Part shown: piece after piece, positions 61,544 through 64,000 of the stretch | Position numbering within the stretch: position 1 is the first letter of the stretch | Layout of the letters: every line of letters begins with the position of its first letter | Origin: Dyella_D sp052115385 | GTDB lineage: Bacteria > Pseudomonadota > Gammaproteobacteria > Xanthomonadales > Rhodanobacteraceae | Direction of reading: 5' to 3' | Length of the DNA: 64,000 bases | Assembly (NCBI RefSeq): GCF_052115385.1 | Contig: NZ_JBFRGP010000001.1 | Span: 620,001 to 684,000, forward strand | Notes under the pieces: model-generated | The model's database searches: none | Told to the model about the DNA's origin: nothing | The model's input: the letters and a program-made list of their open reading frames with translations, nothing else | Translations under genes and position numbers: made by a program

Positions 61544-62040
61544 GCGACAGGAAGAACGAATTGGTGCTGGCAGCGCTTCGTCGCGCCGGCAAACCCAGCG
61601 GGAGCGAGGAACTGGTCGACGCGGTGCAGGGGCTGGCGCTGGCGGAGCAGTGGAGCCCCGGGCATGTCGCCGACTTGAACCGCCGCAGCATCGCCAAGCG
61701 CCTGCAGAACATGGCCAGCGAGGGGCTGGTGAAACAGGCCGGTGCCACCACGGACGACCGCGCGCGACGCAGCACGCCGCTGTTCGTGCCCGCCAGTGGC
61801 TGGGATCCGCAGGCGCTGGTGCCCCCGCCGCCGGCCGGCCCGGACGATGGGCGCCCCGCGCGTGGCGGGTACGACGGTCTGAACCGCGCGCAGCTGCTGG
61901 CGGTGCTCGATGCCGACGACGAACTGTTCGGCGTGTTCGCTCGGCACATCCAGTCCCTGCAGGGCTTCTTCATCGACATGCAGGCCGCGCGCGAGAAGCA
62001 CCGCGCGCGCCTCTCTGCGGTTGGCCTGGAGGTGCGCTGA
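61540..62040 (+). CDS. Phage protein with winged-helix-like N terminus
   Basis: 166 residues, MSDRKNELVLAALRRAGKPS, ATGA overlap with the P-like gene. Residues 1-70 look like a winged helix (SIAKRLQNMASEGLVKQAGA), then a Pro-rich linker and a helical C terminus (LLAVLDADDELFGVFARHIQ). Not assigned to a family. Confidence 0.65.
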   Translation: MSDRKNELVLAALRRAGKPSGSEELVDAVQGLALAEQWSPGHVADLNRRSIAKRLQNMASEGLVKQAGATTDDRARRSTPLFVPASGWDPQALVPPPPAGPDDGRPARGGYDGLNRAQLLAVLDADDELFGVFARHIQSLQGFFIDMQAAREKHRARLSAVGLEVR

Positions 62041-62282
62041 TGGTGCGCGTCGTTGGACCAGGTGGGCGTCCGCCGCAGTACCGCGGACCGACGGGCTTTT
62101 GCGAGAAGCACCAGCGCAAGTACGAGCTCTACCTCGGTTGCGGTGCCTGCTATGCCGAGCGGCCGCCGGCGCCCGGGCCCAGCGAGGAAGAGAAGGCAGC
62201 GCAGAAGAAGCGACTGGACCGGATCCGCGGCCTTGTTGAGAAAGCTGTCGCTGGAATTGGGGACGCCGATGGGGAAGGGTAA
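62040..62282 (+). CDS. Small Cys-containing phage protein
   Basis: 80 residues, MVRVVGPGGRPPQYRGPTGF, start sharing one base with the previous stop (TGATG). FCEKHQRKYELYLGCGACYA gives a CxxH...CxxC site likely to bind zinc; a charged helix follows. Not recognised. Confidence 0.6.
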   Translation: MVRVVGPGGRPPQYRGPTGFCEKHQRKYELYLGCGACYAERPPAPGPSEEEKAAQKKRLDRIRGLVEKAVAGIGDADGEG

Positions 62283-62691
62283 TCGCGGCCTCCGCTTCCC
62301 CAGCATCGCTGCGGCGCCGCCGGCGATCCGAGCCGCGGTCGAGGCACAAGGCAAGGCCGCGCCGCGCGAGGTGGAAAGCAAGCGGCGCGCGTCGAAATAC
62401 AACAACCACCCCAAGACGGTGGACGGGATCCGCTTCGATTCGAAGAAGGAGGCCCGCTACTACGAGCAGCTCAAGATCCGCATCGCCACGGGCGAGGTGC
62501 GCTACTTCCTGATGCAGGTGCCGCTGCGGCTGCCCGGCGGAACCAAGTACGTCGTCGATTTTCTCGTGTTCTTCACCGACCCGGATCGCGCGCCGGAATA
62601 CGTCGACGTGAAGGGCGTCCAGACCAAGCTGTTCCGCGTCAAGAAGCGCGAGATCGAACACCAGTTTCCCATCCAAATTCTCGTCATGTGA
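62269..62691 (+). CDS. DUF1064 nuclease-like phage protein
   Basis: 140 residues from MGKGNRGLRFPSIAAAPPAI, overlapping the previous gene by 14 bases. The core matches DUF1064, a PD-(D/E)XK-type fold: KTVDGIRFDSKKEARYYEQL (Glu), GGTKYVVDFLVFFTD (Asp) and EYVDVKGVQTKLFRVKKREI (DxK). In phages these are thought to replace RusA-type Holliday-junction nucleases; that role is inferred. Confidence 0.85.
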   Translation: MGKGNRGLRFPSIAAAPPAIRAAVEAQGKAAPREVESKRRASKYNNHPKTVDGIRFDSKKEARYYEQLKIRIATGEVRYFLMQVPLRLPGGTKYVVDFLVFFTDPDRAPEYVDVKGVQTKLFRVKKREIEHQFPIQILVM

Positions 62692-62698
62692 GGACCCC

Positions 62699-64000
62699 AT
62701 GAGCCAAGAAAGCATCCAGACAATCCCGCTCGACCAGCTGCACGCCTCGGGCATCAACGTTCGTAAAACCGGCGAGATGCCGTTCGCCGACTTGGTGGCA
62801 TCCATCGCAATCCACGGCCTCCTGCAGAACCTCCTGGTCGCCAAAGGCGAAGCCATGGGCAACGGCGGCGCCGGCGGGTACCTAGTGGTGGCGGGTGGTC
62901 GCCGATTGCGTGCCATCCGCGAATTGGAGAAATCGGGGAAGCTGCCGGATAGCCTGCAGGAAGGTGTCCCGTGCAAGGTGGTTCCCCGTGCGGGCGCACA
63001 TGAGGTGAGCCTGGTCGAGAACGTGGTGCGAGCTGCAATGCATCCGGCCGACGAGTTCGACGCGTTCGCTAAGCTGGCCAACGAAGGGGCCGGCTGCACC
63101 GTTGGAGAGATTGCCGCCAGGTTCGGCAAGTCTGAACTGTATGTCCGGCAGCGCCTGAAGCTGGCGAACGTCGACAGCGAGCTTCTGCAGATCTACCGCA
63201 CCGGCAAGATGGACCTCGAGCAGGTGATGGCTCTGGCGCTCACCGACGATCACGAGGTGCAGAAGCGGGTCTGGAAGCAAGCCAAACACGAATGGCAGCG
63301 AAATCCCGATAGCCTCCGCGAGGCCATTACGCAGCAGGAACTGGCGATCGATTCGACGCTGGGCAAGTTCGTCGGCATCGAGGCGTACGAGCGCGCGGGC
63401 GGCATCGTGCGAAGGGACCTCTTCGCGGAAGAAGGCGAGGCTTACCTAACCGACACCGCGCTGGTCCAGCGGATCGCCGCCGAGAAGCTCGAACGCACCG
63501 TCGAGAAGATCAAGAAGGAGGGCTGGCTATGGGTTGAGGCGCGGCCCAGTTTCGACTACTCGGACGAGCGTGCCTTCGGTCGTGCGGAGTCCAGTTGGAA
63601 GGGCAGCAAGCAGACGTGGACTGACGAACAGAAGGCGACTGCTGGCGCCATTGTCACCGTCTCCCATAACGGGCAGGCCGAGGTCAAGCGCGGCTTCGTT
63701 CGGCCCGAGGATCGGAAGGCCGCAGCGAAGGCTGGCGCTTCGGTTGCGGGCGGGCGCGAGCCGAAGAAGGCGAAGAAGCCGGGCGAGATGTCATTCGCCG
63801 CGGTGCAGCGCCTGCAGGCGGAAGCTGGCAACATCGTCGCTGGCGAGTTGCAGAACAAACCGTCGATCGCGCTGGCGCTACTCGCCGCGGAACTCGCTCT
63901 GCGCATCTTCTACAACGATTCCGGCAACTTTCGCACGTGGATCCACATCCATCGCGAAGCGTCCGGTCGGATGCCTGGGAACATCGCGCAGATCAGCGGC
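62699..64000 (+). CDS. ParB-like protein (3' partial, runs off the window)
   Basis: 434 codons without a stop to the window end, from MSQESIQTIPLDQLHASGIN. The ParB/Srx-type N domain has FADLVASIAIHGLLQNLLVA, VVAGGRRLRAIREL (GGRR where chromosomal ParB has GERR) and LVENVVRAAMHPADEFDAF; an HTH follows (TVGEIAARFGKSELYVRQRL) and KMDLEQVMALAL. A Lys-rich linker lies near residues 355-365. There is no parA beside it. It may be a phage ParB-like nuclease or DNA-binding protein rather than a partition protein. Confidence 0.85.
   Translation, partial: MSQESIQTIPLDQLHASGINVRKTGEMPFADLVASIAIHGLLQNLLVAKGEAMGNGGAGGYLVVAGGRRLRAIRELEKSGKLPDSLQEGVPCKVVPRAGAHEVSLVENVVRAAMHPADEFDAFAKLANEGAGCTVGEIAARFGKSELYVRQRLKLANVDSELLQIYRTGKMDLEQVMALALTDDHEVQKRVWKQAKHEWQRNPDSLREAITQQELAIDSTLGKFVGIEAYERAGGIVRRDLFAEEGEAYLTDTALVQRIAAEKLERTVEKIKKEGWLWVEARPSFDYSDERAFGRAESSWKGSKQTWTDEQKATAGAIVTVSHNGQAEVKRGFVRPEDRKAAAKAGASVAGGREPKKAKKPGEMSFAAVQRLQAEAGNIVAGELQNKPSIALALLAAELALRIFYNDSGNFRTWIHIHREASGRMPGNIAQISG

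Larger units (their letters stand above)
42922..64000. mobile_element. Lambda-like prophage or prophage remnant (left part; right end outside window)
   Basis: From tRNA-Lys to the window edge all genes are of phage type: integrase plus DUF4224 protein, Gp37/Gp68 (DUF5131), DUF2303, DUF1566, CI/Cro pair, DUF1376 and P-like replication proteins, DUF1064, ParB-like. Genes are short and linked by ATGA or GTGA overlaps, as in phage early operons. Structural, packaging and lysis genes would lie beyond 64000, so completeness cannot be judged. The att core cannot be fixed because the other end is not in view. Confidence 0.9.

Overview
The window comes from a high-GC gammaproteobacterium. Gene content and order (a TrpR-like gene leading an ATGA-overlapped his operon; pyrG-kdsA-eno-ftsB-ispD-ispF; surE-pcm-nlpD; rlmE-ftsH) fit the order Xanthomonadales/Lysobacterales, probably Rhodanobacteraceae (Dyella, Luteibacter or Rhodanobacter-like). 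This placement is from gene order and protein resemblance only; no database was searched.

Bases 1-42300 are chromosomal core. (1) 1-7359: yerC-like regulator and the complete histidine operon hisG-D-C-B-H-A-F-IE. (2) 7592-13813: a 2073-residue type V autotransporter. (3) 13851-16900, minus strand: methionine-salvage genes mtnB-mtnD-mtnC followed by a secreted or anchored legumain-like C13 peptidase. (4) 17075-22234: HiPIP, two APC amino-acid permeases, a NUDIX hydrolase and 3-hydroxyanthranilate dioxygenase. (5) 22435-26240: parE and an M24 aminopeptidase P. (6) 26373-34406: pyrG, kdsA, eno, ftsB, ispD, ispF, mgtE, truD. (7) 34464-41970: smr, surE, pcm, a DedA/YqaA protein, nlpD, a Mth938-like protein, yhbY, rlmE, ftsH. 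Several convergent or intergenic junctions carry palindromic dispersed repeats of at least three families, some acting as plausible two-way terminators.

Bases 42304-42921 hold five tRNA genes (Arg-ACG, Pro-TGG, Arg-TCT, His-GTG, Lys-CTT) behind a strong promoter-like sequence. Directly after tRNA-Lys a temperate lambda-like prophage (or its relic) begins and runs off the end of the window. It has a tyrosine integrase with a DUF4224 partner at the tRNA side, a long leftward operon of small, tightly overlapping genes (many with Cys/His zinc-type motifs, plus DUF5131, a DHH phosphoesterase fused to a dATP/dGTP pyrophosphohydrolase domain, DUF1566 and DUF2303), an immunity region (CI-like S24 repressor, Cro-like protein, matching operators at both early promoters), and a rightward replication block (DUF1376 protein, P-like protein, DUF1064 nuclease-like protein, ParB-like protein cut by the window edge).

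The most interesting accessory material lies in the prophage immunity region. The repressor gene is followed after 6 bases by a membrane MASE1 protein with a degenerate kinase-type ATPase domain. A secreted protein faces it, and two more membrane proteins sit, reversed, between cro and the replication genes. These are good candidates for lysogen-expressed conversion or exclusion functions. The DHH/DUF550-type fusion and a gene-free 413-base stretch with a 19-bp inverted repeat are the other leads.
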